Shown: positions 10,225 through 22,795, counted from the stretch's first letter. The stretch is DNA of 64,000 nt from Chelonoidis abingdonii (GCF_003597395.2 NC_133769.1:48126037-48190036), one strand, 5' to 3'. Notes: generated by a model not told the origin, from the letters alone. Translations and numbers: made by a program.

Positions 10225-12284
10225 CTTGGCATATGGAAGGCCTGCAAACTCTGATATGCTTTAATGGCAGTCTTGCCTATATAATAACCACAATGATCAA
10301 TCCCTTCAAATTCACGGTTTATTTACTTTTTTGCATCTTTCACTGGTATATCTTACACATATGAAATCGTTTAATAGCTCTAGGCCCCTGACCTCCCATC
10401 TATTTTTCAGCTTTGGTTTTCTTTCAGATTTGGTCATTATCTCTTATTTCAGTTTCTTACCTCATGATTCATATAATTCTCATTATATTGCTGGTTCTGA
10501 AAGCAGTGAGAAATCTGCCAGGAACGGATGTAAATTAGACATAATAGAGGAACATTTAAAATTTATTTTAGCAATCAGTGTGATATTAAAGAGATAAGGA
10601 TGAAAAAGAGAATGCTTGTTTAATAGAGAGTGAGATAATACGGAGCAAGACACAGAACAGTTTGTGAGGACAATCTATTCCCTCTGCTCAGATTAGCATG
10701 TTCAATCAAACCTTTACCACCTATAACGTTGTGCCGATCTGACTTTTTTTTTTAAAAAATAGAAAGCCGAGATTTGGATTTATGAAAATCCTGTAGAGTT
10801 GTTAACATTACTATTTATTCAGCACCATTTATGAGCATAATTCTAATAATAAAGTAAAAGGCGCAGATTCTACCCCCAATATTTTACATTGAGAATCACA
10901 TGGGCAGACCTCTGCCACACAAAGACCTCTTGATGTCAGTGGGTCTCCACATGGGGTGGGACTTTTGCTAGGCTGAGCAATTTGCAAGGTTATTAGCTAA
11001 ATAGAAATATAACATACCGAGTAACACCAACAATCAAGGGAAGACAAAGGAAGCACAAAGAACCTGGTTGCTGGGGTTTCTCTCTCATTTGCACACACAC
11101 ACACACCTCTCTTGAAGTATATTTTGTTCAATTTCTGCCCATTCACACATTCTATTTTCTCGTGGGCAGCACTGATGTGGTGGGGATAAAAGTGACAGAG
11201 GGATACATGGAAGTCCATAAGGAGAAGTAAGATGAAGGTGAATAGTAGTGAAGAGACAGGGATGGGCAAAAGGCAGAGGTGAAATGAAAGGACAATCCCA
11301 GGTAGCATATTTAGACTGTCTTGGCAGCAAGGATACAGTGAGCTATAAATCAAATGGCAAATCCATTAACAGCAAAGGCAATTCAAGGAACAAATGAATC
11401 ATTAAGGAACATCTGAAGTGTGTGGGTTTAAGAAGCAAACCTTCAATATGCACAACATGTTTTTAGAGTTACAAGACAGTGCACATTGGGGGATGGGATT
11501 GGTCAGAAATGTAAAATAACTTTAGTGGAAACCTTTTAAACAGAGCAATTCCTCTCTTCTCTACCAGCTAGTACTGTAGAGTGGAGACTACTGTTCTTAA
11601 CTAAGCTCTACTGTTCTAAAAAGAGAGAAATCATAGAAAGTCTTTTTCATGTACTTCCCAAGTATTCTGTTTCTGGCTTCTAATATCAGTTGGATGGTGT
11701 CGCATGTATTGCCCAGCAATGCATTACTGATTTTGGATGCTAGGCTGAATGGACAGAGGATACAGAAATCCACTGCTGGGATTTAATATACCAGTTAGGT
11801 TGTACTAAACGTTAAATGGATTTTATGGCCAGTGAATCATGCTATAAGACAATACAGTGAAGAAAAGCATGGATCATCTAATTCAGCAGATAAGCTGTAT
11901 CAGGGGATATGAAGTAGCCCATAGTGCAAATTTGCACCAAATCTGATATCCAACATTTATCATTTTACGTGGAGGGTAGTAGAGCTGGGTAGTTGCATCT
12001 GAAGTCTGGGCATAGAGGAATATGTGGTTTTGGTCACAGCTGGCCCTGAGTTTTGGCTATATTTTCCAGTTAGTGCAATGGGCTCCAATGATGAGTTCTC
12101 TGTCACACACTGAGTCAGCAACTTGTAGGATTACAACCCAGATTCTACCTGGCTGGCAGTCCTCTTAATATGTTATCATAAACCAATCCTACCAGCTCTT
12201 AATTTGTTTTCCCTTCTCTGAACTCCTTCCTTAACTTGCATTCTATACTGCCTACCAGATTCCTGGCACTGAACATATGATAAA
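10225..12284. other. Gene-free AT-rich stretch
   Basis: No gene is supported. A (CA)n microsatellite lies at about 11092-11106. The minus-strand frames of 81 and 118 residues over 10997-11353 read through this microsatellite and look like chance. Confidence 0.45.
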
Positions 12285-12435
12285 TAATATTCTGTAAGGT
12301 ATTAGCACATCCTGTGCACTAACCTAGAAAGGTTAAGTGATTTGCCAAGCAACATATAATAAGACTCATTGGTAGAGGTTGAAATAGAAACCAGATCTCC
12401 TGACTCCCAGTCCCATGTTCTAACCACTAAACAAC
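12285..12435 (-). repeat. MIR-like SINE
   Basis: On the plus strand the order is AAAGGTTAAGTGATTTGCCA, then GGTAGAGGTTGAAATAGAAA, then AGATCTCCTGACTCCCAGTC, then CATGTTCTAACCACTAAAC. This is the reverse complement of the MIR core and 5' region (AACCTC, CTTGGGCAAGT, AGTGGTTAGA). It is an old, degenerate copy. Confidence 0.75.
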
Positions 12436-14230
12436 AATCCCTTCCCCTTTTAAAAAATCTTTCCTCATAAATAATCACTTCAACTCCTAATAGTTCATGT
12501 TGCTCCTTTTTGAATTAACACCAGGTAGTTGACTTGTATCTAGTTTTAAGGTGACCAGAATCCAAGTATTTCAAACTGTAAGCATCAACCATCAATCATG
12601 CCCAAACTGTCTCCAAAATTTAAGTGCAAAGAGAGAAGCTAAGTGAGTATAGGTGAATTCAACCCTACATTAAGGATAATGTTGCTAGACACTCAGTTGT
12701 TCCTGTCTAGTTTCTTACAGTCCAGACTATCTCTGAGAACCTGAATAAGTTGATTTTAAGGTTACTTTCATTTAACTCCAAAAAAGTTTTGTATTGATAT
12801 TTTTTCATTTTTCTTTAGCCCTTAAAATGTTTTCAGCTTTGTAACTGCACTAGAATATTACACTTTAGATGACTAATGCAGTTCCCTAGGTTGGGAGTGC
12901 CTCTCAGGCATCCAAGTATAAATTTCTAAGGGAAATAAGACTGCCAAATAGTGTTCTCACAGACAGCATTTCACATCTAATTCCCCAGGCAGCACTCCAC
13001 TGAAAATCTCCCTCCTACGCACCATGCCACTCCTAGCATTACACAGAGCCTTCAATCCTGTGTTTGTGCCTCAAATATTAAATGCTTAAACAATTATTTT
13101 GAACTCTGAGGGTCTGAAATATTCCATGCTAAACAATGTTTTCACAGTGAAGAGCCACTCTAAAGCATTCAATTCCCAACCAACACTTCTTCCAACCTCT
13201 GCTCTCCAGTTATTTCTCATGTCTTCCAATCCATTTTGGAGTCCTTTTCTACCTTCCCCTGTCATAGAGGATTCCAACAGCACAGTAATTAACATGAAGC
13301 AGTCTTCATGGAACTGAAGATACAAATGTACGCTACCACTTCCAGACGTGCTGCATGAAATGTACAGATACCTTCCTCTTTAAGAAAAATACAAATTGGC
13401 CTCTAATAAGGATGACAGTATCTCTCTAAAAGCCATTGGTGTTGTTTACCTGGAAAATGGATTCAAACTACAGCACAGGAAGAATTGTTGTTTTTCATTA
13501 TGAAGGTATTCTGAACTGCTATTGCACCATAGTATGGCGTTCGTCCTAGTTTTGTGTCTGTCGCTGTGGAATTTATGTTCCATAACATTGGTGTTGTACA
13601 CGTTATGCAATTCGTGGTGTATACGTTTGTTTGACACTTGTGCCTGCCATAAAGTAGGTTGTCTTCATGATATTTCAAATCTAGGCTAACTTGGAAGTTG
13701 TGGAAATTTTGCATGAAAGCCTTACTTCACAGGATTTCTTTCTGCCCATATTTCCAAAGCAAGGAATCCAATAAATATCCAGAATCTTGGGTGATTAGCT
13801 GCACTGATCCTTTTGGGTTTTATTTTTCCTAATATACCCCTGTTAGGGGCAGATCACGGTCACATATTTCACTTCTGACAATGGAATCATGTTTCAAGTA
13901 CATATCCAAGCAGCTGCACAAAAATCCATGGCAAAAATAGAGAGATGTGATGGGGGGGGGGAGGAGATTCAGACTCAAGCTGTAAGACTTGAAGTAATCA
14001 AATACCTTATACCTTATATAGTGCATTACTCCCTGTTGACCTATAAAGTGAATTATTTTAAGATGAAATATAAGGCTGTTAGCTCAAGTCAAATCTTCTA
14101 TATTCTGGAGGCAAAAGTGTCTAATGTTACCACTCATGTGACATTCAGTTATCTGAAGCCTTTGTCTGATTAATAACTGACATTTATATAAAATATTTCA
14201 TCCAAATATCCCAAGGTGCTCAAATAATAT
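12436..14230. other. Gene-free stretch
   Basis: No gene is recognised. A G9 tract lies near 13952. The small plus and minus frames overlap each other and lack domains. A short CAAATATCCCAAGGTGCTCA phrase near 14202 resembles a MIR 3' end fragment. Confidence 0.4.
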
Positions 14231-14858
14231 TGTTATGGTCTGGTTGAAACCTTGTTATGAGATTGAGAGTGATGACTTAATTGAAGAGTGAGTTCACACT
14301 TAACTGTAAGCATAAACATCATCTAAGAGAAAAGACAAGTAACGAAAGACAAGGAGAGAGCCTGAAGAAGTCACTGACTCTGGAAGAAAGCTGAGGACAG
14401 GTTTTGGGATCTGGAGTGCAGCATAAAAAGGGTGTTCTTCCTGCTGTGCACAAAAAAAAGCTGTTTTCTGTTGTTTGGTTCCTTTTGCGTTCAGAAGCCC
14501 AGGCTCTGCACATTCTTCATAAATAAACAAAACTGCATCAAAGAACTACCTGACTACCACCAGTTTTTACTCCTAACTGGAACCAGGGGCGGCTCTAGAT
14601 ATTTTGCCGCCCCAAGCACGGCAGGCAGACTGCCTTCGGTGACTTGCCTGCGGGAGGTCTCCGGTCTCGTGGATTCGTCGGCATGCCTGCGGGAAGTCTG
14701 CTGAAGCTACGGGACCAGCGGACCCTCCGCAGGCATGCCACAGACGGCAACCTGCCTGCCGCCCTTCCGGCGACTGGCAGAGCGCCCCCCGTGGCTTGCT
14801 GCCACAGGCACGCGCTTGGAGTGCTGGTGCCCGGAGCCGCCCAACTGGAACACCCACA
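14231..14858 (+). repeat. Possible solo LTR carrying a hAT insertion
   Basis: The sequence begins TGTTATGGTC and ends CACCCACA, so it has TG...CA ends. Between them are a TATA-like CATAAAAAG at about 14423 and a polyadenylation signal AATAAA at about 14521, in the order expected for U3-R-U5. Without the 260-bp hAT insert at 14584-14843 and one copy of its duplication the unit is about 360 bp. I see no target duplication, primer site or second copy, so it is tentative. Confidence 0.35.
14576..14851. mobile_element. hAT-type MITE (260 bp) with perfect 8-bp duplication
   Basis: The element at 14584-14843 begins CAGGGGCGGCTCTAG and ends CGGAGCCGCCCA, so the termini are inverted repeats with a slightly damaged right end. 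It is flanked by ACTGGAAC at 14576-14583 and again at 14844-14851, a perfect 8-bp duplication typical of hAT insertion. The GC-rich interior (GCCGCC, GCGGGAGG) contrasts with the AT-rich surroundings and creates chance open frames on both strands. Confidence 0.85.
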
Positions 14859-17789
14859 GGGCCCCAGACTTTGACTAGCCACTAAGGTTAAAGGAGGCAA
14901 TAATTTACATACATAGAAATGCAACCACTTTGAATAGAAAGCAGCAGCCATTCCACAGCACTACAATGAACAGTGAGGAATATTTTACCCAATTAAAATT
15001 ACAGTGAATTTAAGGTAAGCAGACTATAAGCACCCAGTTAGACTTTGATAAGAACCCTAGAGTAATACCCCTTCTCATGCACAACACTTCATGACGGCAA
15101 GTGATCAGGAACTTGGGTATATGTCTCAATACCTTCAAACACCAGTCTAGAGTACGGGGAATACTGATTGGAGAGGGAAATGTCCACCAACTAAATCACT
15201 CACTCTACTTCCTACAGCACCTGAGTAATCTTTGGGAATCTGTCTAACAGGAGGTCCATAAAACCTTGCTTAATGTTAAACAATAATCTTCTGAGATAGC
15301 TCACAGCCTGAAGTAGAGTGGCTATGGGCCTTGAACAGCCAAAGAGAATCAGCTTCACAGTAATTCTATTATCTGTCTCACCATAAGTTGAGGCTATTTT
15401 GTTACATTATCCTCTGCTTTGCCCTTATTTTCCTCTTTCCTGACATCTGAGTGTGTTAGTGCTATCTGGCTGTCATTAACAAGCCAGGTCAGGACAACAT
15501 TTGCTTAGGATGCCTGACAGTCTTCATTTCTTAGCCGTTTGACAAACTGATTTTCTTGGTTTGACATTTTCCTTTTGATAGATAGATTTTCAGGGCAGGG
15601 GAGGGGTGTACTTTTTCCATTTGTTGGATGTTTAATTTTTTTTTTTTTTTAAAAAAGGCTCAATTCATCACCATTTGATTTGAAACCTCTTTGAATCTTA
15701 CATTAGTTCAAGATGTAAATCAAGTTAGTTTTGATTTTTAGGTCAGTTCAGGACTGTAACTAGTGCTATTTTTAAAGCCATTTTTCATCATTCTTGTACC
15801 ATATCATCAAATCAGTCATTGCAGCAGAGATGTTTTCTGGGTGCGTTTCCCACCCCACTGCCTTCTAATGTAGTCGGTGTATTAACACCGTCTGTACTAT
15901 GCCTCATGCATGGCCTTTGGCTGCACATTTTTCTAGATGATTCATTATGTCAAGGCAGCAGAGTGCAAGTACATGATGTTCAGTCTTATGTTAGGAGCAG
16001 GATAGTGCACTATGGGTTTTATTCAAGAGCCCAGAACATTCTGGGTTCTAATCTGAACTAGCTGTTAGTTTCCTGTGTGACCTGACAATAACTTTGCCCA
16101 CCTTGTTGTGTCTGACACGTCAGTTAAAAAAATACAAGAAAAAACAAAAGCCAAAAATCCTCAGCCTTTAAGTCTTTATTAAGGGAGTTATATAGTGCAC
16201 TGAGACTATATCCTAAAAAGGTAGTTAGTATATGAGTACTTTCTCCTACTGCAGATTGCATAATCCAATGCACACTACTGGAGATTTTTTTTCTCTCTGC
16301 TACTTGTGCTTAGTTGAATCAGTAATAGAAGTGTGTGTGTGTTGGGGAGGAGAGGCTGTATTTCAAAACTACAAAGCTTTTTTCTAAATGTATCACTTAC
16401 CTCATTACCAGCAAACTCTCTCTGCACATTTCTATACTATGGATCACCTTCCAAGAAGCCCTGAGCTTAGCCCTGCTGCAAAGCTATACATAACATCACA
16501 TCATGTTTTAACAGAAGTTATTTGTTCCTGAAGTATCACTGCTTCCATGTCAGTCCTGTGATAGGACCAATGCTAGGTCCAGATTTTCAGATCATAGTCC
16601 TCTTGAAGTATAACACAGAGAAATGTCAAATAGTATCTGAACCAATTTCAACTTGTTTACTTGGAGTGCAATAAAAGAACAAGCTTTGAAACTATAACTA
16701 CTCCTAGTGGAAGAGCAATTATAGGACATTGTTCTCTTCCATTTAAAATGAATAGCTAGTATCTTGCTGGAAATCTTAAATAGCTTTAAAGGACAGGTTT
16801 AGTAGTTCTTCATTACTGGCCTATCAGATTTCATTAAACTTCCATCTTAGAAAAAAAAAAGATACATTATACCTTTATTCTGCTCTTATGCTTGAAAAGC
16901 AAATTAATTTCACTGATGCGTTACTGACTACAATTCAATATTAACTGGTAGTTCAGGGCTATGAATGTATGTAAGTAATCATTCCCTGAAATTAACCACC
17001 ACCATTTATTAATACACTGCAAGCAATGGCTTTACAATTGTTACTGTTCCTAAAACAGGCTATTTACTTATTTCCTTTTTTTAAAATATGAATTATTAGA
17101 GGGGAGAAAACCCTATCCAGGAAATTGACCTTGTAATCAAGAGTGGAGTTTATACTTCCGTCTCTGTGGTAAAAAAATTATCTGACTTCAAGTCCTGAGT
17201 GACTCAAGTCCTTCAGCTCCTCAGCAGTATGGAAGTAATGCATATTGTCCCCTGTGGTTGCATGGATAGAAAGAAGCTATTTATTTCTCACATAAGTACC
17301 TTTGCACAAGAAGGATACATAATAGCTTGTCTCCGACTCTCTCAACATTTTTCTTAGTGAGAATGCCTATATGCTCCACTTTAGAATTGAGATCCCATTA
17401 TGCTAAGCACTATACAACACAAAACAAAAGGCAGTCCAACGAGTTTAAATTTAATGAACAATAAGAGGGTGGACGAAGAAAGATTCAGGCTAGAGTGAGA
17501 AGAACATGCACACATGTAGGATAGTTAATGTACAAACAAGATGGGAGCTGGCATCCTCTGTACAAAATGGAGCAAGGGAAAAAGTGACTCTCTCTAAGTA
17601 TGGAGTACTTCTGCAGAGTTACTATTTTAGGCCCCAATCCTGCAATAAAATACACAAAAGGATCCACCACACATACTTCGTTGTGTGATAGTAATCCTGT
17701 GGAATAATCATCCACCATTACGGTCTATTAACTGAGATGATAGAGGCAGCAACCTCAAAGAAATAATTTCAACCCATAGCCCAAACAAT
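14859..17789. other. Gene-free AT-rich stretch
   Basis: No gene is supported. It has a T-rich then A-rich tract near 15637-15656, a short (GT)n tract at about 16331-16341, and a MIR-like phrase near 16010-16105 (GAGCCCAGAACATTCTGGG followed by TTTCCTGTGTGACCTGA). Confidence 0.45.
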
Positions 17790-18103
17790 GATCAAAGGGG
17801 ACGTGGAGAATTATAGACCAGTCAGCCTAACTTCAGTACCTAAAAAGATACTGGAACAAATTATCAAACAATCAATTTGTAAGCATTTGGAGGATAATAG
17901 ATCATAACGAATAGCCACCATGGACAAATACAAACAAATCTTTCCTAACCAACCTAATTTGACAGGGTTACTGGACTACTGGATGTGGGAAAGGAGTAGA
18001 TGTGATACATCTTGATTTTAGTGGGGCTTTTGACACAATCCTACATGACATTCTCATAAGCAAACTATGGAAATGTGGTCTAGATGAAATTACTATAAGT
18101 TGG
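17790..18103 (+). pseudogene. CR1 LINE reverse transcriptase, left segment
   Basis: This is the plus-strand CR1 RT region. It runs through TATAGACCAGTCAGCCTAAC (YRPVSLTSVPKK block), a damaged fingers region, and then the palm block. In the frame starting at 18002 the palm motif reads DFSGAFDTILHD, followed by ILISKLWKCGLDEITISW. It breaks at 18103, where an LTR-like element is inserted, and continues at 18797. Stops and a small deletion in the fingers region make it non-functional. Confidence 0.9.
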
Positions 18104-18796
18104 TGTAAAGGCGAGGGACTCACCCCTGGGGTGCCTCCTGCTGGTGTCTTGGGAATTAGCTCATTTCCAGCCTTGGAGCACCCTCTGCATGCTGGTGTCC
18201 TGATGCCGCTTGGTCCCCCTGTTCCTCCCTGGACTCCGGTGCCCCATTATCTGGAGTGCTGCCCCCTGGCAGTAACCCCTCACTCTCAGAGTCTCCCCTC
18301 CCCAGGGAACCCTCAACCCTCTATCCCCACCTCACCCCAGTCTTGGCTACTGCTAGTCACTACTTTGCTCCCATTCACTGGGGCAGACTACACTGTATCA
18401 GCCACTCATCACAGGCACAGGGTTTGGACCTGCTGCCTCTGGCTATCTGTGGGCTACCCTGTGCATCCCAGTACCTAATAGGCCTTACCAGGCCTGCAGC
18501 CTGGGGCTTTCCAAGGCTGGAGATCCCCATCTCCCTTGGCCTTTCCCCAGCCCTGCTCCACTACAGATACCTGGTTAACCTCCCTGCAGCCAGGCCCTTC
18601 TCTCTCTGAACACAGAGAGAGACTCTTCGCCTGATTCCTGGCTCAAGCCTTTATAGGGCCAGCTGACCCTGATTGAGGCATGGCCCCAGCTGGGCCTGCT
18701 TCCTCCCAATCAGCCCAGGCATCTTGCCCTTCTACAGCCCTCCTCCAGGGCTGTTTTAAACCCCTCGGGGCAGGAGCAGGTGACCACCCTGCTACA
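18104..18796 (-). mobile_element. LTR-like element, copy 1 (about 693 bp)
   Basis: This inserted block interrupts the CR1 and is homologous along its length to 62464-63158. Shared segments include CTCACCCCTG near the left end, GGAATTAGCTCA, GTTTGGACCTGCTG, GCAGCCTGGGGCT and a right end in CTGCTACA. On the minus strand it begins TGTAGCAGGGTGG, has a TATA-like CCTATAAAGGC about 145 bp in, and ends in CA. That layout fits a solo LTR in reverse orientation. The 158-residue frame at 18002-18478 is a CR1 frame running into this insert, and is not a gene. No poly(A) signal was identified. Confidence 0.55.
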
Positions 18797-19561
18797 GGTG
18801 GTTACACAACTGGTTGAAAGACCATAGTCAAAGAGTTGTTAGCAATGATTCATTGTCAAACTGAAAGGATATATCTAGTGGAGTCTCACAGGGGTCCTGG
18901 GCCTGGTATTATTCAAAATTTTCATTAATAGCTTGGGCAATGGAATGGAGAGAATGCTTATAAAACTTGCAGATGACACTAATATGGGAAGGGTTGCAAG
19001 CACTTTGGAGGACAGGGTTAGAATTCAAAACAACTTTGACAAATTGGAGGATTAGTCTGAATTCAACAAGATGAAATTCAATAAAGATAAAAGCAAAATA
19101 TTTCATTTAGGAAGGAAAAAAGTTAAATGCACATCCACAAAATGGGGAATAACTGGTTAGGAAGTAGTATTGATGAAAAGGATCTGGGAGTTATAGTGGA
19201 TGACAAATTGAATATGTGTCAACAATATGGTGCAGCTGTGAAAAAGGCAAATATAACTGGAGTGTCATATGTAAGACGTGGGAGGAAATTGTTCCACTTT
19301 ACTCAGTGTGGGTGAAGCTTTAGCTGGAGTACTTTGTCCAGTTCTGGGCGGCACACTCTGGGAAAGATATGGACAAGTTGGAGAGCCCAGAGGAGAGTAG
19401 CAAAAATGATACTTAAATCTTCTTCGAGAAAAGGTTAAAACACTGGGCATGTCTAATTTTGAGAAAAGAAGACTGAAGAGGAACCTGATAACAGTCTTCA
19501 AATATGTTAAGGACTGTTATAAAGGGGAGGGTGAATAGTTGTTCTCCATGTGTACTGAAAG
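18797..19561 (+). pseudogene. CR1 LINE reverse transcriptase, middle segment
   Basis: The CR1 picks up again with ACACAACTGGTTGAAAGACC. It continues through TGGAGTCTCACAGGGGTCC (VPQG block), the catalytic region GCAGATGACACTAATATGGG (ADDT in the RT), GAATTCAACAAGATGAAATT, GGATCTGGGAGTTATAGTGG, and GAGAAAAGAAGACTGAAGAG. The usual CR1 order is kept, with frameshifts. It breaks at 19561 at a second insertion. Confidence 0.9.
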
Positions 19562-19764
19562 TAGTGTAATGATGACGGACCCCTATCATCGGTGGCCAAG
19601 ATCAAACCTGGGACCTTTAGAACTTAATGCATGAGCCTCTACTGCATGATCTAAAAGAGGCCTGTGTCTTAGCCAAGGCTGTAGCAAACTCATTAATCTC
19701 TAGCTGGCATAGCTGCCACTAGAGGGGGACAGAGTGCCACACCAAGCAAGCATGGGTTACACTA
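19562..19764 (-). mobile_element. tRNA-SINE-like element with short inverted ends
   Basis: This 203-bp insert in CR1 carries an 8-bp inverted repeat at its ends, TAGTGTAA (19562-19569) and TTACACTA (19757-19764). The flanking CR1 text GAAAGTAG/TAGGACAAG implies a TAG duplication. On the minus strand an AGGTTTGATCTTGG segment resembles a tRNA B box, with CTTGGCTAAGACACAGG upstream as a weak A-box candidate. The fragment at 3405-3492 is a second partial copy. Whether it is a SINE or a TIR element is unresolved. Confidence 0.5.
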
Positions 19765-19965
19765 GGACAAGACATAATCAGCTTAATCTGCAGCAAGGGA
19801 CATCTGGGTTAGATATTATGAAAAACTTTCAAACTATAAGGGTAGTTACACTCTGAAATAGGCTTCCAAGGTAGGTCGTGGAATCCCCATCACTGGAGGT
19901 TTTTAAAAACAAGTTGGACAAACATGTGTTAGGGATGGTCTAGGTTTACTTTGTCCTGCCAAAGT
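19765..19965 (+). repeat. CR1 LINE, 3' segment
   Basis: CR1 continues after the second insert: ATAATCAGCTTAATCTGCAG, then GTTAGATATTATGAAAAAC, GGCTTCCAAGGTAGG, GGAGGTTTTTAAAAACAAG and GGGATGGTCTAGG. It degrades before the usual TTCTATGATT tail, so the very 3' end is missing or diverged. Confidence 0.85.
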
Positions 19966-22680
19966 GAAGGTTCCGAAAATTATAGTTTTATTGTATTTAG
20001 GTGCTTGTTAGTAACACTTGGAACAAAACCCTGTTTGTTTTGGTTCTCCAATATGTGTTAACATCCCACACACAAAATCAATTACAATGGAAATAATGTT
20101 GAAAAACTTTTAACTTCAAGGAAACTCTCCTTAGCAGTAATTTATATATTAAAAAATTGTTAAAGCCAAAAAATTCAAACTTAAGTCATTAACAAAATCC
20201 CAAGCACTACAGTTAGTATAGAAATGTACAATTAAAGTCATTGAAACAACTTTCTCTCTGTCCCCTGTACACCCAGAGCTTCTGGCATGTAAGATATTTA
20301 TCCAGTGACAGAGGGAGAAACCAACATCATACTTCAACAGAAAATTAGCCATGACTTTCACTATGGAAAGATTCCATAACATAGCACTTTATACCTCCAA
20401 AGTGCTATTCAAGCATTAACTGACTCTCAGGCCACCTTGAGAGGTAGACAAGTGTGTAGCTTGGTCACATTTCACAGAGAGGTTTTAGGAAGGTAGTGTG
20501 ATGTGGTGGATTAGACAATGAGTGAGAATCCGGAGATCAGTGTCCTGCTACTAATTGTGTGTGTTATTGTGAACAAATTAGTATTTAACCATCGGAAAAG
20601 TAGGAATAAGTGTGCTTCCCTGCTGTACTTTCATAGGAGTGCCTTGAGTCTCAAACATGTTTATTAGGTGCTATGAAATCCTCAAGTAGAAGGTAATGTT
20701 GAAATACAAATTATCTCAGCCACACATTGAAGCAGTGATAACACTGAAAATTGAGCTCAGAAAAATGACATCTTCAGACCCTGAGCTCAGCCAACTAGAT
20801 CATATTGCTTCAGGCCAGTTAACCTCTCTTCCTCCCTCCAACTGCCCATACCTAGAATCCCTGAAACTTTAAAGTCTTCTTGTCTCAATTCAAACCTAAA
20901 GCTAGTAGCCTGCGAATGACCTGGAGCATCCCTAGCATACATGTGTATTTTCTGAAGAATGCACCAAAACTGTGTGCCCCTCAAGAAGCCCATTGGTTTC
21001 AATTATTCAAATACAGTTAGTAACAGTGTTGATCTGTTGCAAAAGTGTAAGCTTGATTGACAACAGGGAGTCAAAAGCAGATTTATAATAATTGAAAACT
21101 AACTTTAACCTGACTTATGGAGACACTCATGCATCTCTAATGAAGACTGTTAAAAGGTGATATTAAGAGCTGCACAGAGGAAGCATTTGCAGTGAATGAG
21201 CTTATTGGTCCTAAAAAAAAAATTCAGAAAGTAGCCTATATATTCTTGAACACCATCTACTGGCACCTTATCTATTAACTATTTACATATATAAGACATT
21301 TCTCAATTATAGAAAGCACTGAAACCCCTACCCCAGAAAATCATGCTGGGGTAACCCTCTGCTAGCAAGTGTTAGTAGGTTCCAGTGAGTTCTCAAGGAA
21401 AGGTGCCCCTTTTTTGAAAATAAGCTGCTCTTCTTTGGTGCATATGCCACCACATGGCTAATGGACTCTACTTTTCTGAGGACCGGGGTTCAAATCCTTT
21501 CCTACAGTATTTCATAAGAAGAAATTATTTGGTGGTGTTGTTCTCATCTTAGGAACTTTTAAGGATTGTGAGGCTAAATATATTGCTTCTTCAACTGACT
21601 ACTGTGCTTCTTGACCCAAGGGAGTGTTGAAATCAAACATATATGTTCCACATGGCAGCTCAGAACTCTACCTTTAGGTCAATAGGTTGGCCCAACAAAA
21701 ATTTCAAAAAAATCAATTCACTCACATTCAGACTTTAAAAAAAAAAAGTCTTAATTTCTATGGCATCCATCTGGAATGGAGTTAACATTTGTTCATCTTC
21801 TCTGTATAAAAAGGCTGAAATACACCAGAAATGACTATTTTACTTTTCATTTAAATCACCTTCCATTTGTGCAAATAGCAAACACTCTCCAGTGTCTTCC
21901 ATTTACAATCCATTCACTAGTGAAGACTCACCTGGGGAAATTAAGGTACTTGTTCCAAAACAATGCAGAACATCTTCCAGAAGAGACAGAACACCCATAA
22001 GTACAGTCAAAGCACAAACACCAGCTGGACAAACACTAAAATCCTTTATAAGTAAATAATTTTTAATGTCAGTCACAGGATTTCCTCAAAATATTTTCAT
22101 CTTTAATTTTTTTTAAAAAATGATAACATTAAAAAGACTCGAGTTATTCTGGCCAGAAAAACTTCTGGTTATTAGTTTATTTTTTGTCTACCAGATGGGC
22201 AAACCTGAAAGTTAAAGTTTTTATTGAAAAGACTAAACATCTAATTTTAGGAATTAGCTCCAGAAAGCTTGTTTTAAGACAATCTTCTTTTCTGGGTGTA
22301 ACCTCTTAGTTGGAATTGCTCCTATTTTCCTTTTGAGACTAGGATATGAGTCCTGATATTGGGCTGCTGTACATACTAATAAGGAGCAACTTGTACTCTG
22401 GAAAACTGATTGACAACCCACCAACCAAGAACCCTATATACAAATTACCCTGATCCTTCAAGCCTGATCTTGACGTTAATGGGGTTCTGTTTAAAAAAAC
22501 AAAAAGAGTGTGCCTGTCCTGTAGGGGTAGCTCTGCTGAGGCCTGCCTCAGTTTCCCCTTCAATTAGTAGGAATGTGTTCACTTTAATATCCTGGGCAAT
22601 GAGAAGACAAATAGTCTAATTAACAAAAGTGTGTCTTTAATTAAACCCTCCAAAAGGATCACTTGAACAACCGTTTAAAG
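19966..22680. other. Gene-free stretch with MIR-like remnants
   Basis: No gene is supported. A minus-strand MIR-like fragment lies at about 20380-20490 (CACTTTATACCTCCAAAGTG, then CAGAGAGGTTTTAGG). A plus-strand one follows at about 20490-20700 (AGAATCCGGAGATCAG, then TAGGTGCTATGAAATCC). The rest is AT-rich with A tracts. Confidence 0.4.
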
Positions 22681-22795
22681 CAGTGATGGGCAACCTGCGG
22701 GTAATTGCCAGCGGATTACCCTGACAGGACTGTGAGACAGTTTGTTTGCATTCACCATCTGCAGGCACGGCTGCCTGCAGCTCCCATCTGTCTTT
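22681..22795 (+). mobile_element. Left half of a hAT-like palindromic MITE
   Basis: The terminus CAGTGATGGGCAACCTGCGG is a hAT-type inverted end. It is followed by GGATTACCCTGACAGG, GAGACAGTTTGTTTGCATT and GCAGGCACGGCTGCCTGCAG. The matching right end is absent, so the element is truncated. Confidence 0.55.

Noticed and set aside
18002..18478. 158-residue plus-strand frame beginning with a real RT motif
   Set aside because: Only the first 35 or so residues are CR1 RT; the rest runs into the inserted LTR-like element, so it is an artificial fusion.
19127..19315. 62-residue plus-strand frame
   Set aside because: It is part of the CR1 reverse transcriptase (SSIDEKDLGVIVDDKLNMCQ block) and not a separate gene.
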